Shown here one piece after another: positions 1 through 9,737 of a stretch of 64,000 nt of DNA. The stretch covers positions 744,001-808,000 of the forward strand of contig OZ241971.1 of the NCBI GenBank assembly GCA_965204155.1, in the 5' to 3' direction. The stretch is from UBA6522 sp965204155 (lineage in GTDB: Bacteria > Pseudomonadota > Gammaproteobacteria > Steroidobacterales > Rariloculaceae). Made by a program: the position numbers and the translations under genes. Position 1 is the first letter of the stretch. Each line of letters opens with the position of its first letter. Under the pieces are notes generated by a model, which worked only from the letters and a program-made list of their open reading frames with translations, was not told the DNA's origin and did not search any database.

Positions 1-2042
1 CCATCGGGATCTTCGGCGCCGTCGGCATCACCATCAGCACCTTGTCGGTGTTCGCCTTCATCCTCGTGCTCGGTATCGTGGTGGACGATGCCATTGTCGT
101 GGGCGAGCGCGTCTACGCCCACGAGCAGCAGGGCAAGGATCAGTTCACCGCAGCGATTGAAGGCACCTCCGAAGTGGCGGTACCGGTCATTTTCGGCGTG
201 CTCACGACCATCGCGGCCTTCACTCCGCTCATGTTTGCGACCGGGACTCTCGGGCAATTGCTTTCGATTATCGGTTACGTGGTCGTCATCTGTCTGTTCT
301 TCAGCATCGTCGAGTCTCAACTTATCCTTCCGGCGCACCTGGCGCACCGCAAGCAGGCATCCCCAACGGACGAAATCAACGTCTTTCACGCTGCGTGGCG
401 ACGGTTGCAGCAGCGCATCGCTGCCGGTATCGAGCGCTTTGCCCAGGATACCTTCGGACCGGCGTTGGTTCGCGTCATCGAGTTTCGGTACACCGCGCTC
501 GTGCTCGGCTCCAGCGTGATGCTTGTTGTCCTGGGCCTCGTTCTGAGCGACCGGATCGAGGTCCAGTTCATGCCCCAGGTCGAGGGCGACATCATCGTCG
601 CACGGGTGGAAATGCCGGAGGGCGTGGAGGTCGAACAAACCGCCCGTGCGGCGCGGCAGATCGAGGAAGCCGCCTTGCAACTGAAGGCCGAACTGGACAC
701 CACCCACCCGGACCGGCCCTCGCTGATCGAGCATGTCTTCACCTCCGTCGGCCAACCCCTGGGCGGCCGTTTCAGGGCCGCGCCCCAAAGCCATACCGCG
801 GAACTGGTGCTCTCGATCCTTCCACTGAGCGAACGAGGCAACGTGTCCGTCACCGACATGGCGGACCGCTGGCGCGAATTGACCGGACCCGTCTATGACA
901 GCGTCTCTCTGACATTCGAGACCACCGGACTCACCGTCGGCGACGCCATTTCCATCCGCCTGCAGGGCCGGAATGTGGACGACCTGGCCAACGCTGCGGC
1001 GGAGTTGCGCGCGGAACTTGCACGTTTCGATGGCGTTCAGGACATAACCGATTCGTTTCGCTCGGGCAAGCAGGAAGCCAAGCTCACGCTGCTTTCCGAG
1101 GGCCGGCAACTGGGATTGACGCTGAACGACCTGGCGCGCCAGGCGCGCCAGGCCTTTTACGGCGAGGAAGTGCAGCGCGTACAGCGGGGCGTGGAGGATA
1201 TGCGGGTCATGGTCCGTTATCCGGAAGCCGAGCGGCGTTCCCTGGGCGACCTGGAGGACATGCGGATCCGCGCCGCCGACGGCACGGAGATTCCCTTCGC
1301 CGCGGTGGCGGAGATCGAACTTGGCAGAGGCTACTCCACCATCACGCGCGTCGACCGCCAGCGCGTGGTCACCGTGAGCGCCGACGTGGACCGCGACGTG
1401 GTGACCCCCGAAGCCGTCCTGCGAACGCTCGAGGCCGTGGCGCTGCCGGGAATCCTGTCCGGCTACCGCGGCATCAGCTATTCGCTGACCGGCGAGCAGG
1501 AACAGAGTTCCGAATCCTTCGCAGGATTGTACAATTTCGTCCCCGTCGCGCTGCTGATGATTTATGCACTGCTGGCGATCCCGCTGCGCTCCTATCATCA
1601 GCCGCTGGTGATCATGAGCATCATTCCCTTCGGTGCGTTGGGCGCCCTCATCGGTCACGTCATCATGGGCTGGTCGATCATCTTCACGTCCATCATCGGA
1701 CTGATCGCCATGGCGGGGGTCATCATCAACTCATGCCTTGTGCTGGTGGACTACATCAATCGGCAACGGCGCATGGGCGTTGACGTGCGCGTGGCCGTGC
1801 ATCGCGCCTGCATCGCGCGCTTCCGGCCCATCCTGATTACTTCCTCCACCACCTTTGCCGGGCTGATGCCTCTGATGCTCAACAAAAACCCGGCCACGGC
1901 CTTTTTCGTGCCGATGGCCATCTCCCTCGCCTGGGGCGTTCTGTTCGCCACCGGGATCACCCTTTTCCTGGTGCCGTGCCTCTACATGATCGTGGAGGAC
2001 CTGTTACCAACGGAACCCGCGCTGGCGCGTCAGTACGCGTAA
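1..2042 (+). CDS. RND efflux permease, 3' part (5' end outside window)
   Basis: This is the C-terminal part of an inner-membrane RND (AcrB/MdtB-type) proton-driven efflux permease. The reading frame is open to the window edge (first full codon at base 3), so the start is missing. Visible parts are the TM4 proton-relay motif GIVVDDAIVV near base 75, a large periplasmic porter/docking domain (about 540-1500), and a second membrane block with the TM10-TM12 pattern ending at 2042. Whole stretches recur in the permease at 3464-6610, for example QARQAFYGEEVQRVQRG, so the two are tandem paralogues flanking one membrane-fusion gene. This layout suggests a heteromeric pump like MdtBC. The substrate cannot be read from the sequence. 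Confidence 0.9.
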   Translation, partial: IGIFGAVGITISTLSVFAFILVLGIVVDDAIVVGERVYAHEQQGKDQFTAAIEGTSEVAVPVIFGVLTTIAAFTPLMFATGTLGQLLSIIGYVVVICLFFSIVESQLILPAHLAHRKQASPTDEINVFHAAWRRLQQRIAAGIERFAQDTFGPALVRVIEFRYTALVLGSSVMLVVLGLVLSDRIEVQFMPQVEGDIIVARVEMPEGVEVEQTARAARQIEEAALQLKAELDTTHPDRPSLIEHVFTSVGQPLGGRFRAAPQSHTAELVLSILPLSERGNVSVTDMADRWRELTGPVYDSVSLTFETTGLTVGDAISIRLQGRNVDDLANAAAELRAELARFDGVQDITDSFRSGKQEAKLTLLSEGRQLGLTLNDLARQARQAFYGEEVQRVQRGVEDMRVMVRYPEAERRSLGDLEDMRIRAADGTEIPFAAVAEIELGRGYSTITRVDRQRVVTVSADVDRDVVTPEAVLRTLEAVALPGILSGYRGISYSLTGEQEQSSESFAGLYNFVPVALLMIYALLAIPLRSYHQPLVIMSIIPFGALGALIGHVIMGWSIIFTSIIGLIAMAGVIINSCLVLVDYINRQRRMGVDVRVAVHRACIARFRPILITSSTTFAGLMPLMLNKNPATAFFVPMAISLAWGVLFATGITLFLVPCLYMIVEDLLPTEPALARQYA

Positions 2043-2279
2043 GCGATCAGCCTGCGCGAGTTCTTCTCCTCGCGGGAGATATCCAACGCTGCGTCCAGGC
2101 CGCGCGGAGCTGCGGCCGCAAACGCCTGCCCTCGATGAGTCGCTTGCGCGGCAGCGCAGAAACCGTGTAGCGTTTGTACAAGCTCATGCAGTCTCGCGCC
2201 AGCAGGGCCTGGTGACGCGCCCCGCGGCGGTTCCGACCGGCGCCGGCGCTTGAGTTTTCTCCGGCGAGGGAGAGCACAT

Positions 2280-3467
2280 ATGAAACGCAAGTCACTAGTC
2301 GCGGTAGCCGTGATAGCCGTTTCGCTGGTGATCACGGCGATACTGCTGGTGACCAGTCGTCAGCTTACGCCGAGTGAGCCCGAAGCCGTCGCGCCGACCG
2401 TGCGCGTGGTTGAGGTGGCGCCTTCCCAGGTCCGCATGATCGTGCACGCCCAGGGCACGGTGTCGCCCCGCACCGAGGCGGATCTCGTGCCCGAGGTTTC
2501 CGGCAACGTCGTGTGGATTTCGCCGAACCTGGTATCCGGCGGCTATTTCGAGGAAGGCGAACCACTGCTGCGGATCGATGACCGGGACTACCGCAGCAAC
2601 CTGGAAAGGGCGCGCGCGGCGGTGAACCGAACGACGGCGGAAGACGAATTTGCCCGCTTCGAACTGGAGCGCCTCCAGGAGATGGAAGCCCGCCGGCTCA
2701 TCAGCCCTTCCGACGTGGAAACGGGGATGAGGGCCGCACGGGTCGCGGCCGCCGCGCTGGACGATGCCCGGGCGGCGCTGGAGCAGGCTGAGCGCGACCT
2801 GTCGAGAACCGAGGTGGTGGCGCCCTTCACGGGACTGGTACGCGCCGAGCAGGTCGACCCGGGGCAGTTCGTGAGCCGCGGCGCGCCCATCGCGCGCCTG
2901 TACGCGGTGGACTACGTGGAGATTCGCCTGCCGATCGCCGACCGGCAACTCGCCTACCTGGATCTTCCGCCCATGCAGCGCGGCGAACTGGACCAGGCCA
3001 CGGCCCCGGACGTCGTTCTGTCCGCGGAATTTGCCGGCAAGCAATACCAGTGGCACGGCAAGCTCGCGCGCACCGAAGCGGAGATCGACTTGCGCAGCCG
3101 CATGGTTAACGCCGTTGCGCGCGTCAATGCGGCCGACAACGCTGCCACGGACCCGGACTACGTACCGCCGCCGGTAGGCCTGTTCGTCAACGCGGAGATT
3201 CAGGGCCGTTCGACCGAAGATATCGTGATACTGCCGCGATCCGCGATCCGAAACGGCAACCAGGTGCTGGTCGTGGACGACGACAGCCGGTTGCGGTTTC
3301 GGACCATCAATATTGCGCGCATCTACGGAGAAGATGCCTATATCGACGGCGGACTCGCCCATGGCGATCTCGTTTGCATCTCCGTGCTGCAGGCGGTGGT
3401 CGACGGCATGCGCGTGGAAGTCGTGACCGACGATGGGACCGGGGCGCCCGGAGTACCCGGGTCATGA
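2280..3467 (+). CDS. RND periplasmic adaptor (membrane-fusion protein)
   Basis: HlyD/AcrA-type adaptor of 395 aa that would join the inner-membrane RND permease to an outer-membrane channel. An N-terminal hydrophobic segment (about residues 5-22) anchors or exports it. Two lipoyl/barrel half-motifs flank an alanine- and glutamate-rich coiled-coil hairpin (about residues 110-190), as usual for the family. I chose ATG 2280 because a GAGGGAGAG Shine-Dalgarno lies just upstream and the signal segment follows directly. An upstream in-frame start at 2250 would only add ten residues without a signal. The stop overlaps the next start (ATGA at 3464), so it is translationally coupled to the second permease. 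No outer-membrane factor is in the window. Confidence 0.92.
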   Translation: MKRKSLVAVAVIAVSLVITAILLVTSRQLTPSEPEAVAPTVRVVEVAPSQVRMIVHAQGTVSPRTEADLVPEVSGNVVWISPNLVSGGYFEEGEPLLRIDDRDYRSNLERARAAVNRTTAEDEFARFELERLQEMEARRLISPSDVETGMRAARVAAAALDDARAALEQAERDLSRTEVVAPFTGLVRAEQVDPGQFVSRGAPIARLYAVDYVEIRLPIADRQLAYLDLPPMQRGELDQATAPDVVLSAEFAGKQYQWHGKLARTEAEIDLRSRMVNAVARVNAADNAATDPDYVPPPVGLFVNAEIQGRSTEDIVILPRSAIRNGNQVLVVDDDSRLRFRTINIARIYGEDAYIDGGLAHGDLVCISVLQAVVDGMRVEVVTDDGTGAPGVPGS

Positions 3468-6400
3468 AACCCATCATCGGCTGGTTCGTCGGCAACCCCG
3501 TCGCCGCGAACCTGTTGATGATGATTCTCATCGTCGGCGGCCTGATTTCGGTCTTCCAGCTCCGGCAGGAGGAAATGCCACCCATCGATGTGGGCGTCGT
3601 CGAGGTGACCGTGCCGTACCTGGGCGCCGCGCCGGAGGAAGTGGAAAACGGCGTCAGCCTGAGGATCGAGGAAGCGCTGGAGGGTCTCGAGGGCGTCGAC
3701 CGGATCACGTCCATCTCGAGCGAAGGCCGCAGTTGGGTCGTCGTGGAAATAGAGGAGGGCGCCAACCGAATCCAGGTGCTGAACGAAGTCAAGAGCCAGG
3801 TGGACGCCATCAACACGTTCCCCGTGGAGACGGAACGGCCCATCGTATCGCTGTTGACCCTGCTCAACGACGGCGCGGAAATCGCGATCTACGGAAATGC
3901 CGACGAGCGTACCCTGAAGGAGATTGCGCTGGAGATGCGCGAGGAAATCGCGGCACTGCCGGGAGTCTCCAGAGTCGAGGTGACCTATGTCCGGCCCGAC
4001 GAAATCTCCATCGAGGTGTCCGAGGAAACGCTGCGGCGGCTGGGTCTGACGTTCGACCAGGTGGCCGACGCCGTGCGGCGGTCGTCCCTGGACATGCCGG
4101 GCGGATCGCTCCGGACGGCCGCCGGGGAAATCATGCTCAGGACCCAGGGACAGGCCTATCGCAGCGAGGACTTCCGGGACATCGTCGTCCTGTCGCGGGA
4201 GGATGGTACGCGCGTCTACCTGGACGAGGTCGCGAACATTGTCGACGGCTTCCAGGAAGGCGATACCCAGGCCCGATTCGACGGAATGCCTGCCGCGATG
4301 ATCAAGATCTACCAGATCGGCGATGAAGATGTCGTGGAGATCGTCGAACAGGTTTCGGCCTACGTGGAAGAAGCCCGCACGCGCATGCCGGACGGCATCG
4401 AGGTGGCCATCTGGCAGGACGAATCCCGAGTGCTCAGGGACCGGATCGATATCCTCCTGGGAGCCGCCGCCAGCGGACTGGCCCTGGTGCTTGTGTTGCT
4501 GGCCCTGCCGCTGCAGTTTCGGTTGGCCATGTGGGTGGCAGCCGGCATCCCCATCGCCATGCTGGGTACGATGGCCGTATTCGGGGCCGTGGGAATCACC
4601 ATCAGCACGCTCTCCGTTGTCGGGTTCATCCTGGTCCTGGGCATCGTGGTCGACGATGCCATCGTCGTGGGGGAGCGCGTGTTCGCCCACGAGCGCCAGG
4701 GCAAGGACAGGATGACGGCGGCCGTGGAGGGCACGGCGGAAGTGGCCGTGCCGGTGATCTTCGGCGTCATCACGACCGTTGCGGCGTTCATGCCGCTCAT
4801 TTTCACTCCGGGCGAATTCGGTCAGATTTTTTCGGTCATCGGCTACGTTGTCGTCATTTGCCTGGTGTTCAGTGTCATCGAATCCCAGTTCATCCTGCCG
4901 GCGCACCTGGCGCACCGAAAGGTGACCGACCCCGACTCCGCCGGCAGCGGACTCGCCGGCCGCTGGAGCCGGTTTCAGAGCAGAATCTCGTTCGGGATGG
5001 AACGGTTTGCCCATGAGACCTTCGGGCAGGCACTGGAGCGCGTACTGGAGTGGCGCTACGTGACGCTGACAACCGGTCTCGGCATTCTGCTGGTCACATT
5101 CGCGTTGATCGCCAGCGGCCGGGTCGAGGTCGCGTTCCTCCCGGCTTCGGAGGGCGACAATCTCGTTGCCCGGCTGGAGATGCCGGAGGGAATCGACATC
5201 GCCGAGACGGCTCGGGCGGCGAGGCAGATCGAGGCGGCGGCAATCGAACTGAAGGCCGAACTGGACGCCACCTATCCGAATCTCTCCTCGTCGCTCATCC
5301 AGCATATCTTTTCGTCGGTCGGCCAGACCCTGGGCGGCCGCTTCAGGGCCCCACCGCAAAGCCATACGGCCGAACTGGTGCTTTCCGTACTTCCGGTAAG
5401 CGAGCGCGGCAACATCTCCGTCACCGCCATGGCGGAGCGCTGGCGCGAATTGACGGGCCCGATTTACGACAGCGTGTTGCTGACCTTCGGAACCACCGGG
5501 CTCGCGCTGGGAGACGCCATCTCAATCCAGCTACAGGGCAGGAACGTCGACGATCTGGCACTCGCCGCGGCGGAATTGCGTGGCGAACTGGCTCGTTTCG
5601 ACGGTGTCGTGGATATTGCCGATTCGTTCCGTTCCGGGAAACAGGAAGCAAAGCTGACGCTTCGTCCCGAGGGGCGGCTTCTGGGCCTGACCCTGAACGA
5701 CCTGGCGCGGCAGGCGCGGCAGGCCTTTTACGGCGAGGAAGTCCAGCGCGTTCAGCGAGGTACGGAGGACGTGCGGGTCATGGTCCGTTATCCCGAACAC
5801 GAGCGGCGCTCCCTGGGCGACCTGGAAGACATGCGGATTCGCGCCGCCGACGGCACGGAGATGCCCTTCGCGGCGGTTGCTGAGTTCACCCTCGGCCGAG
5901 GCTACTCCGACATTACCCGGGTCGATCGACAGCGCGTCGTCACCGTGCGTGCCGACGTGGACAGGGACATCGTCTCCGCAGAGGCCGTGCTTGGCACCCT
6001 CCTGGGCGACTCCCTGCCGAGAATCCTGTCCGGCTACCGCGGTATCAGTTATTCCCTCACCGGCCAACAGGAGGCACGGGACGAATCCTACTCGGGATTG
6101 TTCAATCTCATCCCCCTGGCGCTCCTGATGATCTACGCGCTGCTGGCGATCCCGCTGCGTTCCTATGCGCAGCCGCTGGTGATCATGAGCGTCATTCCGT
6201 TTGCCTCGGTCGGCGCGGTCATCGGCCACATGGTGATGGGTTGGACCATCCTGACCGCCTCCATCCTGGGATTGATCGCTCTTGCGGGCGTCGTGGTGAA
6301 CTCAAGCCTGGTCCTGGTGGACTATGCCAATCGGCAGCGGCGGATGGGGGCAGACGCGCACACGGCCGCACATCGATCCGCCATCGTGCGGTTCCGCCCG

Positions 6401-6610
6401 ATCGTCATCACCTCGGCCACTACGTTCGCGGGACTCATGCCGTTGATGCTCAACCAGAACCCGGCCACGGCGTTCGTCGTACCCATGGCCATCTCGCTGG
6501 CCTGGGGCGTGGTCTTCGCCACCTTCATCACGCTGTTCCTGGTGCCTTGCTGTTACCTCATCCTTGAGGATTTCTTCCCGTCGAAGATGGGGTTCGCGTA
6601 CAGCCACTGA
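3464..6610 (+). CDS. RND efflux permease
   Basis: Complete RND permease of 1048 aa, the normal length for the family. The start at 3464 (MKPIIGWFVGNPVAANLL) overlaps the stop of the adaptor gene by four bases and begins directly with TM1. The two repeats of the fold are visible: a TM1-TM6 half with the proton-relay motif GIVVDDAIVV, and a TM7-TM12 half, each preceded by a large periplasmic domain. The protein is closely similar along its length to the partial permease upstream (1-2042), including EMPEG, GQxLGGRFRAxPQSH and FRSGKQEAKL blocks. This points to a gene duplication, and the two may co-assemble. An in-frame extension back to 3374 exists but overlaps the adaptor gene and lacks support. 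Confidence 0.93.
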   Translation: MKPIIGWFVGNPVAANLLMMILIVGGLISVFQLRQEEMPPIDVGVVEVTVPYLGAAPEEVENGVSLRIEEALEGLEGVDRITSISSEGRSWVVVEIEEGANRIQVLNEVKSQVDAINTFPVETERPIVSLLTLLNDGAEIAIYGNADERTLKEIALEMREEIAALPGVSRVEVTYVRPDEISIEVSEETLRRLGLTFDQVADAVRRSSLDMPGGSLRTAAGEIMLRTQGQAYRSEDFRDIVVLSREDGTRVYLDEVANIVDGFQEGDTQARFDGMPAAMIKIYQIGDEDVVEIVEQVSAYVEEARTRMPDGIEVAIWQDESRVLRDRIDILLGAAASGLALVLVLLALPLQFRLAMWVAAGIPIAMLGTMAVFGAVGITISTLSVVGFILVLGIVVDDAIVVGERVFAHERQGKDRMTAAVEGTAEVAVPVIFGVITTVAAFMPLIFTPGEFGQIFSVIGYVVVICLVFSVIESQFILPAHLAHRKVTDPDSAGSGLAGRWSRFQSRISFGMERFAHETFGQALERVLEWRYVTLTTGLGILLVTFALIASGRVEVAFLPASEGDNLVARLEMPEGIDIAETARAARQIEAAAIELKAELDATYPNLSSSLIQHIFSSVGQTLGGRFRAPPQSHTAELVLSVLPVSERGNISVTAMAERWRELTGPIYDSVLLTFGTTGLALGDAISIQLQGRNVDDLALAAAELRGELARFDGVVDIADSFRSGKQEAKLTLRPEGRLLGLTLNDLARQARQAFYGEEVQRVQRGTEDVRVMVRYPEHERRSLGDLEDMRIRAADGTEMPFAAVAEFTLGRGYSDITRVDRQRVVTVRADVDRDIVSAEAVLGTLLGDSLPRILSGYRGISYSLTGQQEARDESYSGLFNLIPLALLMIYALLAIPLRSYAQPLVIMSVIPFASVGAVIGHMVMGWTILTASILGLIALAGVVVNSSLVLVDYANRQRRMGADAHTAAHRSAIVRFRPIVITSATTFAGLMPLMLNQNPATAFVVPMAISLAWGVVFATFITLFLVPCCYLILEDFFPSKMGFAYSH

Positions 6611-6658
6611 TCCCCGGAACCGCGCACCGGTCCAGAAACACCGGCTGCCGCCGGTCCC

Positions 6659-7870
6659 TCAATAGACGTCTACAACGGCGGATTTCACCCTTTGCACCTC
6701 ACTGAAGTCCGTCCATGCGAAGACGAGGTGCGTTCCATCGAACACCATCTGGGGGAAGTCGAGCGGGCCGGCGATATCGATGGATGCAACCGTGATGGGT
6801 TCGCCTAAATTGCCGGCGCGGTCGATCAACCGCAGTACCAGGGCGAGGCCGTCTGCTTCGGTGCGAAGCCAGCTCACGGCAGTTTCGCCGTTGGGCAGTG
6901 CGGCGATGTCGACGTGGCCGAAACTGCCGCTGGAATCCAGGTCCATGGCATCGCCGAAGGTGCGTCCGCCGTCGCTGGAGCGGACGACGCGGACCAGCGG
7001 GCGGTTGTCGGCGGCGCTGAACCAGGCGACGGCGACCTGGTCGTCGCGGGCGGCGATGGCGGGGCCGTTGATGGGGCAGGCCTCGAGCACCCAGTTGTCG
7101 GGCGCCAGCGGGACCGGGGGTTGCCATCCGTCCGAGGTCAGGCGGCGCACGACGATGTCGCGCACTTCCGATGTTGTTCGATCGCGGTACGCCAGCAGCA
7201 CGTCCGCGCCGCTGAATGCCACGTCGGTCTGGCAACAGTCGCAGGCCAGCGGGTCGAGTTGTTCGGACGTGCGCCGCTCGCCATTCTCGCCGAAAAGCGC
7301 GTAGCGCAGACTCATGCCGAGAGGCTCGCCATCCGCGTCCTCGAAAGCGAACTCGCCGTCCACGATCATGTTGCGGCCGTCGAGCCAGACTGCGGCCAGG
7401 CCGTCCTGCCAGGGGAAGAGAGTGGCGAAGCCGTGTTCCGTGTCCGTTCCGTCGACGTGCAACGGGAAGGGTTCCCCCCAGGTGGCGCCGCCGTCGGTGG
7501 ACATGGCCAGTACGGCGTCATAGCCGAAGCCCTGTTGCTGGTAGACCAGCCAGTGGGCTGCCAGGACATCGCCGCCGATGGGCGTGACCGAGGGAAAATC
7601 GGCCCAGTTGACGAACCAGTCGTCGCCGGTAGCGACGGTGCCGGGCGCCGTCCAGGCATCGCCGGCGCTCGTTGCCACCCGCAGGGCATAGCTGTCGCCG
7701 GCGGGTTCAAGCCAGCTCAGGAACGAGGTGCCGTCCTCGCTCAGGTCGAGATGCGGCTGCGCGCTGCCCTCGGCGGCGTCTACCGCCATTTCCCGCGGCG
7801 GCTGCGGGTCAGCCGATGGGTTGGCGCAGCCTGCGAGCACAACGCAGGCAAGCATGGTCGTCCTGATCAT
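6659..7870 (-). CDS. Secreted lipoprotein with BNR/sialidase-like repeats
   Basis: Predicted lipoprotein of about 403 aa. The signal peptide ends in the lipobox LAGC (Cys15 from the start at 7870). A start at 7885 adds five residues, but AGGAAG sits at proper spacing before 7870. The mature part has repeated Asp-box-like units (for example SSDGGRTFGDA and STDGGATWGEP) typical of a sialidase-type six-bladed beta-propeller. A CDCCQ cysteine cluster sits mid-protein. The gene is convergent with the efflux cluster. Sialidase activity is not claimed: such propellers also occur in non-enzymatic surface proteins. Confidence 0.75.
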   Translation of the reverse strand: MIRTTMLACVVLAGCANPSADPQPPREMAVDAAEGSAQPHLDLSEDGTSFLSWLEPAGDSYALRVATSAGDAWTAPGTVATGDDWFVNWADFPSVTPIGGDVLAAHWLVYQQQGFGYDAVLAMSTDGGATWGEPFPLHVDGTDTEHGFATLFPWQDGLAAVWLDGRNMIVDGEFAFEDADGEPLGMSLRYALFGENGERRTSEQLDPLACDCCQTDVAFSGADVLLAYRDRTTSEVRDIVVRRLTSDGWQPPVPLAPDNWVLEACPINGPAIAARDDQVAVAWFSAADNRPLVRVVRSSDGGRTFGDAMDLDSSGSFGHVDIAALPNGETAVSWLRTEADGLALVLRLIDRAGNLGEPITVASIDIAGPLDFPQMVFDGTHLVFAWTDFSEVQRVKSAVVDVY

Positions 7871-8059
7871 TGGAATCTTCCTCATTCTGCTGGTTGCCGC
7901 GACAGTATAGGGAATCCGGCTTTTCGCAGCGCGGGCAATGAGGCTGTCGTCATTGCGGCGCGACCGGAGTCACTCTACGGCGAGAGTTACAGCACGGACT
8001 GCGTTACGGCGCGGGCGACGTTACGAGGCAGGCGGCGAGACGGCAACGACGGGACGATG

Positions 8060-9511
8060 TCATGGCAGGGACGGATGCCGTGTGTGCCAGGGCGTCGCCT
8101 GCTCGAAGGCGTGCGCGTAGCGCAGAACGCGCGCGTCGCGAAACCGGCCGCCGCAGATCATCAGTCCGACGGGAAGGCCGTCGCCGGTGAAACCGCACGG
8201 CACGGAGATGGACGGCTGCCCGGTGAAATCGAAGATGCAGGCGTTCTTGCGGCGTTCCTTGTCGTGTTCGGGAGGTTGTTCCGCGATGGGCGCTGCCGCG
8301 ACGGTCGCGGTCGGCATGGCAAGGACATCGACTCGCTGCAGAACCTCTTCCATGCCCCTGGTGAATTCCACGCGGAAACGCTGCGCTTTCTCATAGTCTG
8401 CGGGAGAGTATCGCGACATGGACGAGAAGCGGGCGCGAATGGGTTCGCTGAACGCCTCGATATCGTTGGCCAGCGCCTCCCGGTGAACGTCGACGACTTC
8501 GGAGAACGTGGCGTTGGCCTCGGCGTAGGCCTCGTGGCAGTCCGGCAGTTCGACGGACTCGACCCGCGCCCCGATTTCCTCGAATACCCCGATGGCTTCG
8601 TTCGCGATGGACTTGACGTCCTCGTCGCCGCCTTCGAAGAAGTAGTCTGTCGGAACGCCGACGACACCACCGGCGACAGTCGCTTCCATCCGCTGAATCA
8701 GGTTGTGCAGCGCACTATCGATTACGTGACGCGGCGCTCTTTCAATCCGCGGATCAGGCACCCGTGATTCTTCACCGTGATCGCTTACAACGTCGGCATT
8801 ATTCTCATGGGGCGCGGCAATGGCCTCCAGTACCAGCGCGGCGTCGCGCACGGAGCGCGTCATCGGCCCCACGTGATCCATGGAAGGCACAAGGGGCAAG
8901 ACGCCGGCGGCGCTGACCAGTCCGTAGGTCGGCTTGTGCCCGACGCCGCCGCAGCACTGGGCGGGCAGGCGGATGGAACAGCCGGTATCGGTGCCGATCG
9001 CTGCGAAGGCCATCCCCGCCGCCACGGCCACGGCGGAGCCGCCGCTGGAGCCGCCGGGATGGTAGTCCGGGCGCCAAGGGTTCCCGATGGCGCCGAAGAA
9101 CGGGTTCACCGAGGTCGTGCCGAACGCCAGTTCGTGCAGCCCTGTCTTGCCCAGGGACACGGCGCCGGCGTCGCGGAGGCGTTTGATCACGGTCGCGTCC
9201 TCGTCGGGCACATGGTCGGCGTAGTACCTGGACCCGTAGGTGGTCCGAATGCCTTTTGTGTCGATGAGGTCCTTGATCGCTACCGGAATACCGTGCAGCG
9301 GCCCCCGATCCCTGCCGGCTGTCAATTCGCGGTCCGCCTGCGCGGCATCTTCAAGCGCCTGGTCGTCCGTAACGGTGATAAACGCATTCAGAAGTCCGTC
9401 CAGTCGCTCGATGCGCGCGAGGCACAACCGGGTCAGTTCAACGGACGATGTTTCCCCGGCCCGAAGCGCTGCGGCGGCCTGCGCCATCGTCGCGTACTCA
9501 AATCCTTTCAT
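8060..9511 (-). CDS. Amidase signature family hydrolase
   Basis: Amidase signature enzyme (GatA/AtzF/amidase superfamily), 483 aa, cytoplasmic, hydrolysing an amide C-N bond. The Ser-cisSer-Lys machinery is visible: Lys80 in PVAIKDLID, the glycine/serine loop HPGGSSGGSA (residues 151-160), and the nucleophile Ser179 in TGCSIRLPA. The usual GGSIR here reads GCSIR. It lacks GatB/GatC neighbours, so it is more likely a catabolic amidase than a tRNA amidotransferase subunit. It stands alone between a lipoprotein gene and a divergent AsmA gene. The substrate is not predictable. Confidence 0.88.
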   Translation of the reverse strand: MKGFEYATMAQAAAALRAGETSSVELTRLCLARIERLDGLLNAFITVTDDQALEDAAQADRELTAGRDRGPLHGIPVAIKDLIDTKGIRTTYGSRYYADHVPDEDATVIKRLRDAGAVSLGKTGLHELAFGTTSVNPFFGAIGNPWRPDYHPGGSSGGSAVAVAAGMAFAAIGTDTGCSIRLPAQCCGGVGHKPTYGLVSAAGVLPLVPSMDHVGPMTRSVRDAALVLEAIAAPHENNADVVSDHGEESRVPDPRIERAPRHVIDSALHNLIQRMEATVAGGVVGVPTDYFFEGGDEDVKSIANEAIGVFEEIGARVESVELPDCHEAYAEANATFSEVVDVHREALANDIEAFSEPIRARFSSMSRYSPADYEKAQRFRVEFTRGMEEVLQRVDVLAMPTATVAAAPIAEQPPEHDKERRKNACIFDFTGQPSISVPCGFTGDGLPVGLMICGGRFRDARVLRYAHAFEQATPWHTRHPSLP

Positions 9512-9737
9512 CCGTCACTGTTCCTCCCGATGGGCCGGTCCGCGTTTCCCGGCAGTACGCTTCCGCCGGTGCGAGCGATGGCGCGGCGCATAGTCTAACC
9601 CGCAGTTTCGGCGACCGGCCTTCGCCCGACGGTTGCATCGGCCGGATGCGCCTTCCGGATAGGTGATACGATTTCACCCTGGGGAACCACGGCAGGCTCC
9701 CCGGGACTAACTCCCTGTTGACCCGATTGGGTGAATA

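Noticed and set aside
2295..5365. Long open frames on the minus strand (for example 2295-3362 and 3338-5365)
   Set aside because: They lie antisense to clear RND genes in GC-rich DNA and show no family motifs; they are shadow frames.
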